DNA of 64,000 bases from an uncultured Pontibacter sp. Its GTDB lineage: Bacteria > Bacteroidota > Bacteroidia > Cytophagales > Hymenobacteraceae. The notes below the pieces were generated by a model. It saw nothing but the letters and a program-made list of their open reading frames with translations, had not been told where the DNA came from and made no database searches. The stretch is from the NCBI RefSeq assembly GCF_947495565.1, contig NZ_CANLZM010000002.1, forward strand, positions 248,001 through 312,000. The letters run 5' to 3'. Numbering within the stretch: the stretch's first letter is position 1; each line of letters begins with the position of its first letter. The translations under genes were made by a program, and so were the position numbers. Below are positions 9,839-18,073 of the stretch, in pieces.

Positions 9839-10245
9839 AAGTATAAATCTTCTTCAAAAATGAGCTTTCGCTGCTCCTAAAGGTAACAGTTTTGGCTGTG
9901 CTTTCGCTCCATTTATACTTACGAATTTACGGCTTTTTGCTAATTATTTTATAGTTTCCGATTACAAATCTAATATAATTAGCAAATCTTACTGCTTTTA
10001 GGTATGATAGCCACGGCTTATCCTCTACTAGCGCAGGAATTCTTCCCGTGTCTTAAAATAGCGTTGAGTTTTCAACTCAATTAGGCCGGAGGCACAGCTA
10101 TACCTTGACACACACCAGCTTGCTCACATTATGGGAAAAACATACTAACGAAGCTAAAGCCTAGTTCTTTTTGAGCCCAGGAGATGAAATCGTGTGCAGG
10201 AAATCCAGTTTATCCAACAATCCTGTAAATCCTGATTCAAACAAG
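9839..10245. other. Intergenic stretch with degenerate REP-like palindrome and CCTGTAAATCCTG repeat
   Basis: This gap between ruvB and the acyl-CoA dehydrogenase gene holds no convincing gene. It contains two AAGTATAA words (9839, 9913), a 7-bp palindrome TTGAGTT-ttc-AACTCAA at 10064-10080 that resembles a REP stem, and one copy of the dispersed repeat TCCTGTAAATCCTG at 10221-10234. The remainder is unremarkable AT-rich sequence. Confidence 0.6.
10221..10234. repeat. Dispersed intergenic repeat TCCTGTAAATCCTG, copy 1
   Basis: The same 14-mer occurs in the gap at 28983-28996 and again at 49127-49140, with an inverted partial copy at 49022. All copies are intergenic. Confidence 0.7.
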
Positions 10246-10276
10246 AAAGGCAGCCACTATTGCAGCTGCCTTTTTA
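10246..10276 (-). terminator. Terminator of the acyl-CoA dehydrogenase gene
   Basis: Arms AAAGGCAGC and GCTGCCTTT, with T-rich flanks on both strands, lie just beyond the gene's stop codon. Confidence 0.75.
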
Positions 10277-10313
10277 TACTTTGTCTCCTCGGTTAAGGAG
10301 TAGCTAATAGCAA

Positions 10314-11492
10314 TTATTTAAATGCTGAGATACCCGTAATATCTGCGCCGGTAATGAGCAGGTGAATGTCGTGGGTGCCTTCGTAGGTGATCACCGATTC
10401 CAGGTTCATCATGTGGCGCATGATCGGGTACTCGCCGGTAATGCCCATGCCGCCGTGAATCTGTCGCGCCTCACGGGCAATGTGCAGGGCCATGTCCACG
10501 CTGTTTCGCTTGGCCATAGAAATCTGCTGCGTGGTGGCTTTGCCTTCGTTCATCAGCGTGCCCAGGCGCCATACCATCAGCTGAGCCTTGGTAATCTCGG
10601 TCAGCATTTCGGCCAGTTTTTTCTGCGTCAGCTGGAAGCCTCCGATCGGTTTATCAAACTGGATACGCTCTTTGCTATACTTCAGCGCCGACTCGTAACA
10701 ATCAATAGCGGCACCAATAGCGCCCCATGAAATGCCGTAACGGGCAGAGTCGAGGCAGCCGAGCGGGCCGCGCAAGCCGGATACGTTTGGCAGTATGTTT
10801 TCCTTCGGGATCTTCACGTTGTCGAACACCAGCTCGCCGGTGCAGCTGGCACGAAGGCTCCACTTATTATGAATTTCAGGCGTAGAGAAACCTTCCATAC
10901 CGCGCTCCACAATCACACCCTGTATGCGACCTTCATCGTTCTTAGCCCAAACCACGGCCACCTGGCACTCCGGAGAATTTGAAATCCACATTTTAGCTCC
11001 GTTCAGCAGGTAATGATCTCCTTGGTCTTTGATGTTGGTCATCATGCCGCCCGGGTTAGAGCCAAAATCCGGTTCTGTTAGACCGAAACAGCCCAGCCAC
11101 TCGCCGCTGGCCAGCTTAGGCAGGTATTTTTTGCGCTGCTCCTCGGAGCCATACTTGTATATCGGGTACATCACCAAAGAGCCCTGCACCGAAGCTGTAG
11201 AACGCATGCCTGAGTCGCCGCGCTCAATCTCCTGCATAATGATGCCGTAGCTGATATAGTCTAAACCGCCGCCGCCATACTCGGTAGGTACAGTTGGACC
11301 GAAAGCGCCTACATCTCCGAACTTCTTCACGATCTCGGAAGGGAAATGTGCATCCTGCGCCCACTGCTCAATGTTGGGAGATATCTCACGCTTCACAAAA
11401 TCGCGCATCGTCTGGCGGATAAGCAAATGCTCCTCCGTTAGCAGATCATCAATGTTATAGTAATCAGGTGCTCCTGATGGTTGGTAGGCCAT
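10314..11492 (-). CDS. Acyl-CoA dehydrogenase, glutaryl-CoA dehydrogenase type
   Basis: This is a 392-residue flavoprotein that oxidises acyl-CoA. Two features point to glutaryl-CoA dehydrogenase: SGMRSTASVQGSLVMYPI, whose Arg97 corresponds to the arginine that binds the glutaryl carboxylate in GCDH, and the catalytic glutamate in VITYEGTHDIH (Glu371). FAD and substrate motifs GCFGLTEPDFGSNPGGM and QIHGGMGITGEYPIMRHM are intact. Glutaryl-CoA is an intermediate of lysine and tryptophan breakdown, and the ALDH7-like enzyme at 49-50.7 kb acts in the same pathway in other organisms. It is transcribed alone, with terminators on both sides. Confidence 0.9.
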   Translation of the reverse strand: MAYQPSGAPDYYNIDDLLTEEHLLIRQTMRDFVKREISPNIEQWAQDAHFPSEIVKKFGDVGAFGPTVPTEYGGGGLDYISYGIIMQEIERGDSGMRSTASVQGSLVMYPIYKYGSEEQRKKYLPKLASGEWLGCFGLTEPDFGSNPGGMMTNIKDQGDHYLLNGAKMWISNSPECQVAVVWAKNDEGRIQGVIVERGMEGFSTPEIHNKWSLRASCTGELVFDNVKIPKENILPNVSGLRGPLGCLDSARYGISWGAIGAAIDCYESALKYSKERIQFDKPIGGFQLTQKKLAEMLTEITKAQLMVWRLGTLMNEGKATTQQISMAKRNSVDMALHIAREARQIHGGMGITGEYPIMRHMMNLESVITYEGTHDIHLLITGADITGISAFK

Positions 11493-11641
11493 AGTTCTGT
11501 TTTAAGGTTGTGAGAAAGGGTAATACGCAAAGTTAAAATTTTCGCGAAAATCACCATGTTTTAACTCAAAGATAAAAGTATACCGCACAACTTGCTCTGC
11601 ATTAACATGAACTACTACAGTTGCAGGATGTTTAGCCCTAA

Positions 11642-11680
11642 AATCAGAAAGCCCTGCTGGTTGGCAGGGCTTTCTGATTT
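11642..11680 (-). terminator. Terminator of the TonB receptor gene
   Basis: The perfect stem AATCAGAAAGCCCTGC / GCAGGGCTTTCTGATT lies 20 bases after the receptor stop. Confidence 0.88.
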
Positions 11681-11700
11681 AATATGTTTGTAAGATAACC

Positions 11701-14172
11701 TTAAAATTTGAGGCCTACAGACAGCAGGTAGTTGCGGGTAGCCTGCGGGTAATAGAAATTCTCGGTAACCTGACCGCCTGCGATGTAGCTAAAAGTATAG
11801 CCATTGGCTGCGTACTTCTCATTAAACACATTGTTTACCAGCAGCCCCAGTTCAAGCTCCTTTAGCGTATTACCAAGACCAATAGTATAGCGTACGCGCA
11901 GGTCGCCAACCTGGTAGCCTGGAATGGCGCGGTTCTCATTCTCAGTGTTGTCGAGGTACTGCTGGCTTACCGTTTTATAGATAAAGGCGGTGCGCAGGCC
12001 TTTCAGCACCTCTACCTCCAGCTGGCTGCTGGTTACCCAGTCCGGCGAAAAGGCGATAGTAGTTTCGTTATAGTCGTTGCGCAGCTGGTCGCCGTTGTCA
12101 TAGTCATCAATAAACTCGCTGAAGTTCTCAATCTTATTCCGGCTGTAGGCGATGTTGCTGCGCAGGCTGGCGCGTGTGCCCAGGTTCAGAGCACCGGCCA
12201 GCTCCACGCCCTGCCGGTAGCTTTTGTCTATGTTGGTGCGGGTATAAGCGCCTACATCATTTATCTGACCTGTTAAAACCAGTTGGTTCTTATAGTTCAT
12301 GTGGAAGAGGTTTGCTTCTACATTAGCCGTAACGCTTTGGCCTAAAAGCCCCCCGATGCCAAACATGCCTCGGTAACCGGCCTCCAGGTTGCGCAGCGTT
12401 TCGTGCTTTGGCCGGCTGTTTGGCGTTGACTCCGTAAAATCGTCGCGCACCGGCTCGCGGTTACCGACCGCAAAGGAGGCATAAAACTGCTGTTCCGGCT
12501 GCAGGTTGTATGTGATACCGGCTTTAGGGTTCACAAAAGTATAATCTGCGCTTTGTGTGATGTTCTCTCCGTCGTTATCAAAACCCAGGAAATCATACGT
12601 TACGGTGCGCAACTGCAGGTCTCCGAACACGCTTAACTTATCCGTTAGGCCATAACTGGCTTTGGCGAACACGTTAAAATCGGTCTTCTCAGCATCGTTA
12701 TCATAGTATACATCCCGAATGTTAGAGGTAGAGGCAAAACGAGCCCAGATTATCTCTCCGAAATGGCGGCCTTCATACTTGTTCCAGGCTCCGCCCAATG
12801 TGGCGTTCAGACGGCTGTTCGGGTTGTACTGCAGTGCGTAAGTAGCGCCGTAAAAGTCATTGTCCAGCCAGCGGCGGCGGATAATATCTGAGGTTTCGAT
12901 AGTTTCCCCGCCAATCTCCACGTTCGGCAAGCCATAATCCGCCAGGTCGTCATCAGCCCTGAACTGCTCATAGTACCCACGGCCATACGTGTAATGCAAG
13001 GCTCCGGAGAAACTCAGGCCCGGCATAAAATCGTGCGTCAGGTGCAGCTGGTAGTGGTCCTGCTGGTAATTATCGGTTTCGTTGTCGTAGGTGTAATAGT
13101 TGTAGGTGCGGCCGGAGCGGAGCAGGTTTTCTTTGTCGTTGCCTTCAATCCAGTTACGGTCAATGTAATCCTGCAGGTCCTGCGCATTGCCATACACGAG
13201 CGCTTCGGGTGTGCCGTACCATGCCTGATAGGTTTTCTCCTGCCCTGAGAAAGTCACGAACTTCAGAGAGGTTTTGTCTCCGTAGAAACCTCCAGAAAAG
13301 TAAAAGGATTTCAGGTCGGAGGAGGCACGATCAATGTAACCATCTGATTTAATGCGCGACAAGCGGCCGTCAAACGCAAACTTGCCATTTATCAGGCCGG
13401 TGCCGAAGCGCACATTGTTTTTCCAGGTGTCGAAAGAGCCGTAGCTGTTGTCGGTTTCGGCATAGGCTTCGCGGCGCACCTGCTGTGTCTGAATGTTGAT
13501 GCTGGCGCCAAAGGCTCCGGCACCGTTCGTGGACGTGCCCACACCGCGCTGCACCTGAATATCCTGCACAGAGGAGGCAAAATCCGGCATGTTCACAAAA
13601 AACACGCCGTGGCTCTCCGAGTCGTTTACCGGAATACCGTTTACCGTTACGTTAATGCGGGTAATGTCGGAGCCACGGATACGGATGCCTGTGTAGCCAA
13701 CGCCTGCGCCTGCATCAGAATTAACGACTACGGATGGCGTTTGCTCCAGCAGGTAAGGCAGGTCCTGCCCAAAGTTACGCTCCTCAATCTCCTCACGGGT
13801 AACGTTGGTAAATGTGGTGCCTGTTCTTTCGTCGGCGCGGGTTGCCTGCACCACCACCTCGCTTGCCTGCATGGTTTTCTGGCGCAAATCAATGTTCAGG
13901 TTGATATCCTGCTGCAGGTTTACGTTTACACGCTGCTGCTCAAAACCAACATAACTCACTTTTAAAGTATAGCTGCCCGTAGGCAAATCGGGGAAAGAAA
14001 AGGCACCGCCGCTAGCCGTAGCGGCACCTACATTGGAGTTCTCCAGCACAACAGTGGCACCGGATAGTCCTTCGCCTGTGGCGGCATTGCTTACACGCCC
14101 ACTCAGGGTGTGCTGCGCCAACAGTTGCAACGGCAACATAAATGCCACCACTGCCAATAAAAGCTTACTCAT
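11701..14172 (-). CDS. TonB-dependent outer-membrane receptor, predicted thiamine/TPP uptake
   Basis: The 823-residue protein has a signal peptide (1-19), a carboxypeptidase-regulatory-like domain (about 20-100), a plug domain (about 110-230, with RIRGSDITRINVTVNGIPVND and VQRGVGTSTNGAGAFG) and a long beta-barrel ending in an aromatic residue (LSVGLKF). Its transcript begins with a TPP riboswitch. In Bacteroidota, TPP-controlled TonB receptors are predicted importers of thiamine or its phosphates, and that is the basis for the substrate call. The barrel itself does not reveal the ligand. No other thiamine gene follows before the terminator, so it is a single-gene regulon member. Confidence 0.88.
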   Translation of the reverse strand: MSKLLLAVVAFMLPLQLLAQHTLSGRVSNAATGEGLSGATVVLENSNVGAATASGGAFSFPDLPTGSYTLKVSYVGFEQQRVNVNLQQDINLNIDLRQKTMQASEVVVQATRADERTGTTFTNVTREEIEERNFGQDLPYLLEQTPSVVVNSDAGAGVGYTGIRIRGSDITRINVTVNGIPVNDSESHGVFFVNMPDFASSVQDIQVQRGVGTSTNGAGAFGASINIQTQQVRREAYAETDNSYGSFDTWKNNVRFGTGLINGKFAFDGRLSRIKSDGYIDRASSDLKSFYFSGGFYGDKTSLKFVTFSGQEKTYQAWYGTPEALVYGNAQDLQDYIDRNWIEGNDKENLLRSGRTYNYYTYDNETDNYQQDHYQLHLTHDFMPGLSFSGALHYTYGRGYYEQFRADDDLADYGLPNVEIGGETIETSDIIRRRWLDNDFYGATYALQYNPNSRLNATLGGAWNKYEGRHFGEIIWARFASTSNIRDVYYDNDAEKTDFNVFAKASYGLTDKLSVFGDLQLRTVTYDFLGFDNDGENITQSADYTFVNPKAGITYNLQPEQQFYASFAVGNREPVRDDFTESTPNSRPKHETLRNLEAGYRGMFGIGGLLGQSVTANVEANLFHMNYKNQLVLTGQINDVGAYTRTNIDKSYRQGVELAGALNLGTRASLRSNIAYSRNKIENFSEFIDDYDNGDQLRNDYNETTIAFSPDWVTSSQLEVEVLKGLRTAFIYKTVSQQYLDNTENENRAIPGYQVGDLRVRYTIGLGNTLKELELGLLVNNVFNEKYAANGYTFSYIAGGQVTENFYYPQATRNYLLSVGLKF

Positions 14173-14244
14173 AAAAAATTAGAAAAAGAAAATGGTGAAA
14201 CATACAGACATGCCAGGGGCCGGCAGCCTGCTACAATTGTTTCC

Positions 14245-14325
14245 CGTACCTCTCCCTTCGCCGGCATTACCCGGATCAGGTTCAATGGGTATGATCTCAG
14301 CCCGTATTGTTGGGGCACCCCTAAG
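14245..14325 (-). ncRNA. TPP (thi-box) riboswitch
   Basis: Read on the minus strand, the leader contains AGGGGTGCCCC, then GGGCTGAGATCATACCC, then GAACCTGATCCGGGTAAT followed by GCCGGCGAAGGGA. These are the conserved P2/J3-2 CTGAGA and P4/P5 elements of the thiamine pyrophosphate aptamer, in the right order. It lies about 70 bases before the receptor start and just after a good promoter. In this family TPP binding normally turns expression off. I did not resolve the expression platform. Confidence 0.95.
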
Positions 14326-14331
14326 TGTCGG

Positions 14332-14363
14332 CAAAGGTAGCCGTCTTTATCTTCTAAACCAAA
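14332..14363 (-). promoter_or_regulatory. Promoter of the TPP riboswitch / TonB receptor transcript
   Basis: On the minus strand, TTTG (14363-14360) and TACCTTTG (14339-14332) are separated by 20 bases, an excellent fit to the Bacteroidota -33/-7 consensus. The predicted start falls at about 14326, immediately before the aptamer, which supports both calls. Confidence 0.75.
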
Positions 14364-14560
14364 ACCACAAATTATTTATACTTCAGCAAACCATAACACA
14401 AGCTTTATTTTGCCTGCTAAATTTTGCCTCTGACAGATAACCACTTAAGCCTAAAGTACGTTGTAAAGCATAAGAAGGCACTATAGTTTTTACCCCGAAT
14501 AAGTAAGCTTTTTGCCGTGCAGCGAGACCAGCAGAAGTTGAAAAATTAAAGAGAACCGTG

Positions 14561-14809
14561 ATGATGATCAGCATATTGTACACAGTAGCACTGTTAACCA
14601 TACTGGCATACTATGCCTTTGCCCCACGCACCAGATTTAACCGCCCCCCATCCACCGACAACGACGACGACGGAGGCGAGCCACTAGGTGACGACCTGCC
14701 AGACCTGGACCTGCCGCCCGGCATCTCCTTGCCTGTAAGCGATTTTGAACCAAAGTATGATATCCGGAAAATTAAAGTTCCAAAATTTCCGGAGCCATCC
14801 CTGCACTAA
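14561..14809 (+). CDS. Small membrane-anchored hypothetical protein
   Basis: The roughly 82-residue protein has one N-terminal membrane segment (MMISILYTVALLTILAYYAF) and an acidic tail (DNDDDGG, then PDLDLPPG) ending in a proline/lysine-rich stretch. I do not recognise the family. It is followed after 13 bases by a very strong terminator, which supports it as a real transcribed gene. Start choices at 14558 (GTG), 14561 and 14564 differ by one residue each. Confidence 0.6.
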   Translation: MMISILYTVALLTILAYYAFAPRTRFNRPPSTDNDDDGGEPLGDDLPDLDLPPGISLPVSDFEPKYDIRKIKVPKFPEPSLH

Positions 14810-14822
14810 AAATAACCGCTTA

Positions 14823-14873
14823 AAAGCGAAAAGCCCCAGCATGTTCGGCAACATACTGGGGCTTTTCGCTTTT
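14823..14873 (+). terminator. Strong intrinsic terminator
   Basis: Arms AAAAGCGAAAAGCCCCAG and CTGGGGCTTTTCGCTTTT form a near-perfect long stem after the small membrane protein gene. Confidence 0.88.
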
Positions 14874-14947
14874 ATCGGACTATCGTTACTCGTGCAGCCG
14901 AAACCCGCAGCGTAGCAAGGGTTAAGGCTGCACTTTGTTGCCAGAAG

Positions 14948-15589
14948 TTATTCTCTTTTTAGTTGATTCTCAAATAAACTGACAATAGCGACGTAGTCTT
15001 TCAATTCCTGTACATTGTCGTAAAAGTCAGAATAGGTTTTGGGGTTATGGAATCTGAAAATTCGGAATGTATCTCCAATCTTGAATTCCACAGTATAGCT
15101 TTCCCCGTCTGATACTATTATCTTCTGCTCTGCTCTTCCCCTTACAGTATCAGCATACTTCTTCATCTTGGGCTCAAGCTCTGCTTGGTTGGGCAAATAG
15201 GCCAAGTTGTGTTTTAGAAGCAATCGCATTAATGACCTTAGCTGACTTTGCTCAGCTTTAAGCTTATACTTTTTTATTTTTATTGGTTTATTCTGTTCTG
15301 CATACTCTACTGCTGTCCATTCAGAGTCTTTAACAGCAACTATTTTCAGACTTCTTGTCCCGCTTAATTCATTCAGCTTATAAAAACGGACTTCAGTAGC
15401 AATTGCAGTTTTATCAATTGGTGTTAGCCCCGCTTTTTTCTCAAAATCGGTGTTAAGAGACAAGTTGATGCTGTCAGACTGTATGTTGTCTGCTTTTGAG
15501 AGTTGTATATCTGATAATTGCCTTCGCTGTGCATACCCATTCATGCAGTAAATAAGAGCAAAGATTATTATCAGTCTATACTTTTTCAT
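14948..15589 (-). CDS. Secreted hypothetical protein
   Basis: The 213-residue product begins with a signal peptide (MKKYRLIIIFALIYCMNGYAQ) and is otherwise a soluble, lysine-rich protein without a domain I recognise. It is visibly AT-richer than its neighbours, which suggests acquisition or weak codon optimisation. It lies 19 bases after the epimerase stop on the same strand and could be the third gene of that transcript. Its role is unknown. Confidence 0.65.
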   Translation of the reverse strand: MKKYRLIIIFALIYCMNGYAQRRQLSDIQLSKADNIQSDSINLSLNTDFEKKAGLTPIDKTAIATEVRFYKLNELSGTRSLKIVAVKDSEWTAVEYAEQNKPIKIKKYKLKAEQSQLRSLMRLLLKHNLAYLPNQAELEPKMKKYADTVRGRAEQKIIVSDGESYTVEFKIGDTFRIFRFHNPKTYSDFYDNVQELKDYVAIVSLFENQLKRE

Positions 15590-15608
15590 TGATTACAATT
15601 ACTGGCAA

Positions 15609-16484
15609 CTAAAGTATTGTTATTGTATAAGTGCGCGCAAAAGTCTGCTCCGGTGCCAGCTGGTTTATGCCTTCTTTCTCTGTAAGATCACCGCTCTCGC
15701 CTACTCTGCCAGCTATGCCGCACCATGGCTCTATGCACACATAACGCGGATGCTCCGGCTTCCCCCAAATACCCAGGTACGAGAAGCCCTCAAACTCCAC
15801 TTCTACCCGCCGCGCATTCTTCGGGCTGCCCAGCACTACCCGCTCCGACTGCACATCCTTAAACACCAGCGCGTCTTTGTAGAAATAGCTATGGTTTAAA
15901 GGCAGCTTGCTTTCCTGCTCCAGCACCTGCTCCGTTTCTCCGTTTTGCAAACCATCGTTACTCAGCAGGTGGCGGTGCAGCGTTTCCTCTTTCTCAAACT
16001 CAATAAAGTAATCCTCATACTTCTCGCCGGGGTAAAATGGCACATTAAAACCTGGGTGGCCCCCGATGGAGAAGTATAGCGCCTGATCGTCGGTGTTGGT
16101 TACATGGTAGGTCACGGATAGCTTGTTCCACTCTAAAGTATAAGCTATCAGCAACCTAAAATTAAACGGGTACTGCTGCAGCGTCTCCTCATCCTCGGTC
16201 AGCAGGAAAACCAGCTTGTCGTGGTGCTCCTCTACCAGTTCAAACTCTTTGCGCCGTGCAAACCCGTGGCGTTTCATATCATACTTTTGGCCCTCAAAAG
16301 TATACTGCTGCTCCGGCAGCTCCCCCACAACCGGGAAGAGGTTGGGCGCATGGCCTGTCCATACCTCAGGGTCAGCTTGCCAGATAAACTCCAGGTTTTC
16401 GTCTTTCTTAATGAAGTGGTGCAGCTCGGCACCCAGCGTATTGATGCCCGCTTTGTAGTTATCGTTCTCGAGGAAGTATAGCAT
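15609..16484 (-). CDS. Aldose 1-epimerase family protein (LacX-like)
   Basis: The 291-residue protein has the galactose-mutarotase beta-sandwich with motifs NTLGAELHHFIKK, APNLFPVVGELP, KRHGFAR, FSIGGHPGFNVPF and ICIEPWCGIAGR-like YVCIEPWCGIAGR. Histidines in the KRHGFAR and GGHPGF motifs and the EPWCG glutamate correspond to the catalytic and substrate-contact region. LacX-type members are assumed to interconvert sugar anomers, but their substrates are rarely known. It is ten bases downstream of the NadR-like gene, probably in one operon. Confidence 0.88.
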   Translation of the reverse strand: MLYFLENDNYKAGINTLGAELHHFIKKDENLEFIWQADPEVWTGHAPNLFPVVGELPEQQYTFEGQKYDMKRHGFARRKEFELVEEHHDKLVFLLTEDEETLQQYPFNFRLLIAYTLEWNKLSVTYHVTNTDDQALYFSIGGHPGFNVPFYPGEKYEDYFIEFEKEETLHRHLLSNDGLQNGETEQVLEQESKLPLNHSYFYKDALVFKDVQSERVVLGSPKNARRVEVEFEGFSYLGIWGKPEHPRYVCIEPWCGIAGRVGESGDLTEKEGINQLAPEQTFARTYTITIL

Positions 16485-16494
16485 GTTCGGTAGT

Positions 16495-17052
16495 TTAAAA
16501 TTGATGTTTCTGCAGGAGCGCCTCCACGTGCTGTTGGGCTAGCTGCAGGAGCGCCTCCACGTGCTGTTGGGCTAGCTGCAGGCGCTCTTGCTGCTGTCCG
16601 CTTATCTCTATGAAGGGCACCTGCAACGCCTCCAGCTCCCGCTTATACCACTCGTAGAAGAACTGCCGCAGGTGCGGGTGCTCCCGCTGCGGATCCGGCT
16701 CCCAGGGCAAATCAACGCCCATCAACAGGCAAAGGTTGTACTTTTGCTGCTCCAGCTGCTCTTGTATCCAGGTGGGGCAGTGGCCAAAAGCGTGCTCACT
16801 CCAGATTTTAAGCACCAGCATGTCGGTATCAACGAAAAGGAGCCGGTTCGCCTTCTGCTGCTGCTCCCGCTCCAGTGCCAACTGCCCGCGGGCAATGGCT
16901 TCAATATCTTTTAAAGTATAGGGCCTGCCCAGGTTGACCACGTAGCTGCGGGCGTACTCCGGCACCCAAACAGTTTGGTACTGCGCTGCCAGTTGCGCTG
17001 CCAGCGTAGACTTACCCGTAGACTCCGGTCCGGTGATGGCTATTTTTATCAT
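16495..17052 (-). CDS. NadR-like AAA/P-loop nucleotide kinase with duplicated C-terminal segment
   Basis: This is a P-loop protein of 185 residues with Walker A GPESTGKST at residues 8-16, followed by VWVPEYARSYV and LFVDTDMLVLKIW. It matches the kinase domain of NadR (ribosylnicotinamide kinase) without the adenylyltransferase half. Together with pnuC 1 kb upstream on the same strand it suggests trapping of an imported vitamin by phosphorylation: nicotinamide riboside, or thiamine in Bacteroidota variants. The C-terminus carries the 11-residue unit LAQQHVEALLQ twice in a row because of a 33-bp tandem duplication. Confidence 0.82.
   Translation of the reverse strand: MIKIAITGPESTGKSTLAAQLAAQYQTVWVPEYARSYVVNLGRPYTLKDIEAIARGQLALEREQQQKANRLLFVDTDMLVLKIWSEHAFGHCPTWIQEQLEQQKYNLCLLMGVDLPWEPDPQREHPHLRQFFYEWYKRELEALQVPFIEISGQQQERLQLAQQHVEALLQLAQQHVEALLQKHQF
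16511..16582. repeat. 33-bp in-frame tandem duplication inside the NadR-like gene
   Basis: The 33-base unit at 16511-16543 is repeated exactly at 16544-16576, and the next six bases (TGCAGG) start a third copy. Being a multiple of three, it adds eleven residues without breaking the frame. Identity of the copies implies a recent event. Confidence 0.9.
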
Positions 17053-17260
17053 ATACGCGTTCTTGCTCTTGCGGCAGCCAAAGTTAAGTATACTTCCGTA
17101 AGTATTTGGCCTCGCTTTTGCTTCTTGTTTTAGAGTATAAATCTATGTTAATTAGTAACGTTTGTGTATTAATCTTGGGAGGCCCGCAGTTTTTCTAGAG
17201 ACAGGTGATGGTAAGCAGTAATAGAAGCACAGCCCAGACTCCCCCCTTTCCCCCTTTACA

Positions 17261-17667
17261 ATGAGAAAAGAACTGCGCAACAGTAACGATGACCTATATT
17301 TCACGGTTGAAGCAGATAAACGAGCGGCTGGATCAGAGGCTGCTGGTACGGCACACCAACTATAGAGCAAATTAAGTCGGCCAGCCTGCTTTATGTGGAT
17401 TATCTGCAACGCACGCCTCATCACAAAATCATGAATGACATTAGGTACTACGTAGGGTCTTTTCTGGATGCCAACGAGTGGCTGGAGCGAGTTTGCCTGC
17501 CTCCCGCTCAGCAAGCCGGGCTTACCTGCATTGCCAACCTGGTGCCCGAGGAGTTGGAGGACAGACTATCAGTGGAGGACCTTTGCAAACGCGCTAAAAA
17601 TCAATTTAGAGCTTGTATTTTCACGGATGAGGAAGAGGCAGCAGCCTGGCTAAAAGAATGCCGTTAA
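17261..17667 (+). pseudogene. Frameshifted remnant of a STAS/SpoIIAA-like hypothetical gene
   Basis: Three reading frames in succession appear to encode one protein. Frame one from ATG 17261 gives MRKELRNSNDDLYFTVEADK. Frame two gives INERLDQRLLVRHTN (about 17320-17364). Frame three gives TIEQIKSASLLYVDYLQRT and then the open C-terminal part ending EEEAAAWLKECR. The composite resembles Hymenobacteraceae proteins of about 140 residues with a SpoIIAA/STAS-like fold ending in a similar AxAWL tail. Two single-base shifts break it. Alternatively the C-terminal 90 residues could be made from GTG 17395. Sequencing error cannot be excluded. Confidence 0.5.
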
Positions 17668-17712
17668 GCGTTTTACGAACAAGTCAAGTTACTGATGATC
17701 AATCATGGTACA

Positions 17713-17762
17713 GGTCAAAAGCACAGGGGCGGCCATAAATGGCCGCCCCTGTGCTTTTGACC
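17713..17762 (-). terminator. Perfect 22-bp hairpin terminator
   Basis: Two perfectly complementary 22-base arms (GGTCAAAAGCACAGGGGCGG plus CC) flank the loop ATAAAT. It lies 14 bases after the stop of the 58-codon minus-strand gene and could also stop transcription from the left. Confidence 0.8.
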
Positions 17763-17776
17763 TTCTTGCAGAAGGT

Positions 17777-17953
17777 TTAGTTATCAGAGAAGCTATAGTC
17801 ATAGAAATTGTATACCTCCACAACCTTCGGCTTCACATCACCTATTTGTCTCAAAAAAACAAACTTAGGGCGCTCGTCCGGAGACTCGTATCCCCATTTC
17901 ATCCGATTTTCGAACTTCAGTTCATCGGGCAATTCCAGTTTACGTTGTTTCAT
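17777..17953 (-). CDS. Small hypothetical protein, 58 residues
   Basis: A short minus-strand frame encodes a 58-residue protein beginning MKQRKLELPDELKFENRMKW and ending in VVEVYNFYDYSFSDN. It is charged, without a signal peptide or membrane segment. Support comes from a clean ATG-to-TAA frame with ordinary codon use and a perfect terminator placed right after the stop. I do not recognise the family. It sits between pnuC and the NadR-like gene on the same strand. Confidence 0.6.
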   Translation of the reverse strand: MKQRKLELPDELKFENRMKWGYESPDERPKFVFLRQIGDVKPKVVEVYNFYDYSFSDN

Positions 17954-18073
17954 GGTGCTGCAGCGTTAGTGGTTTAACAAACTACGCCCGTAGGGGGTCG
18001 CAGCAAAGGCCAGTAAGTACTTTTACGGTGTACCCCCACTAATATAATTAGACTACTGCAGGATAAAGTATAA

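Noticed and set aside
16511..16582. Possible start of a CRISPR-like repeat array
   Set aside because: Only two adjacent copies with no spacer, inside a coding region and in frame; it is a simple tandem duplication.
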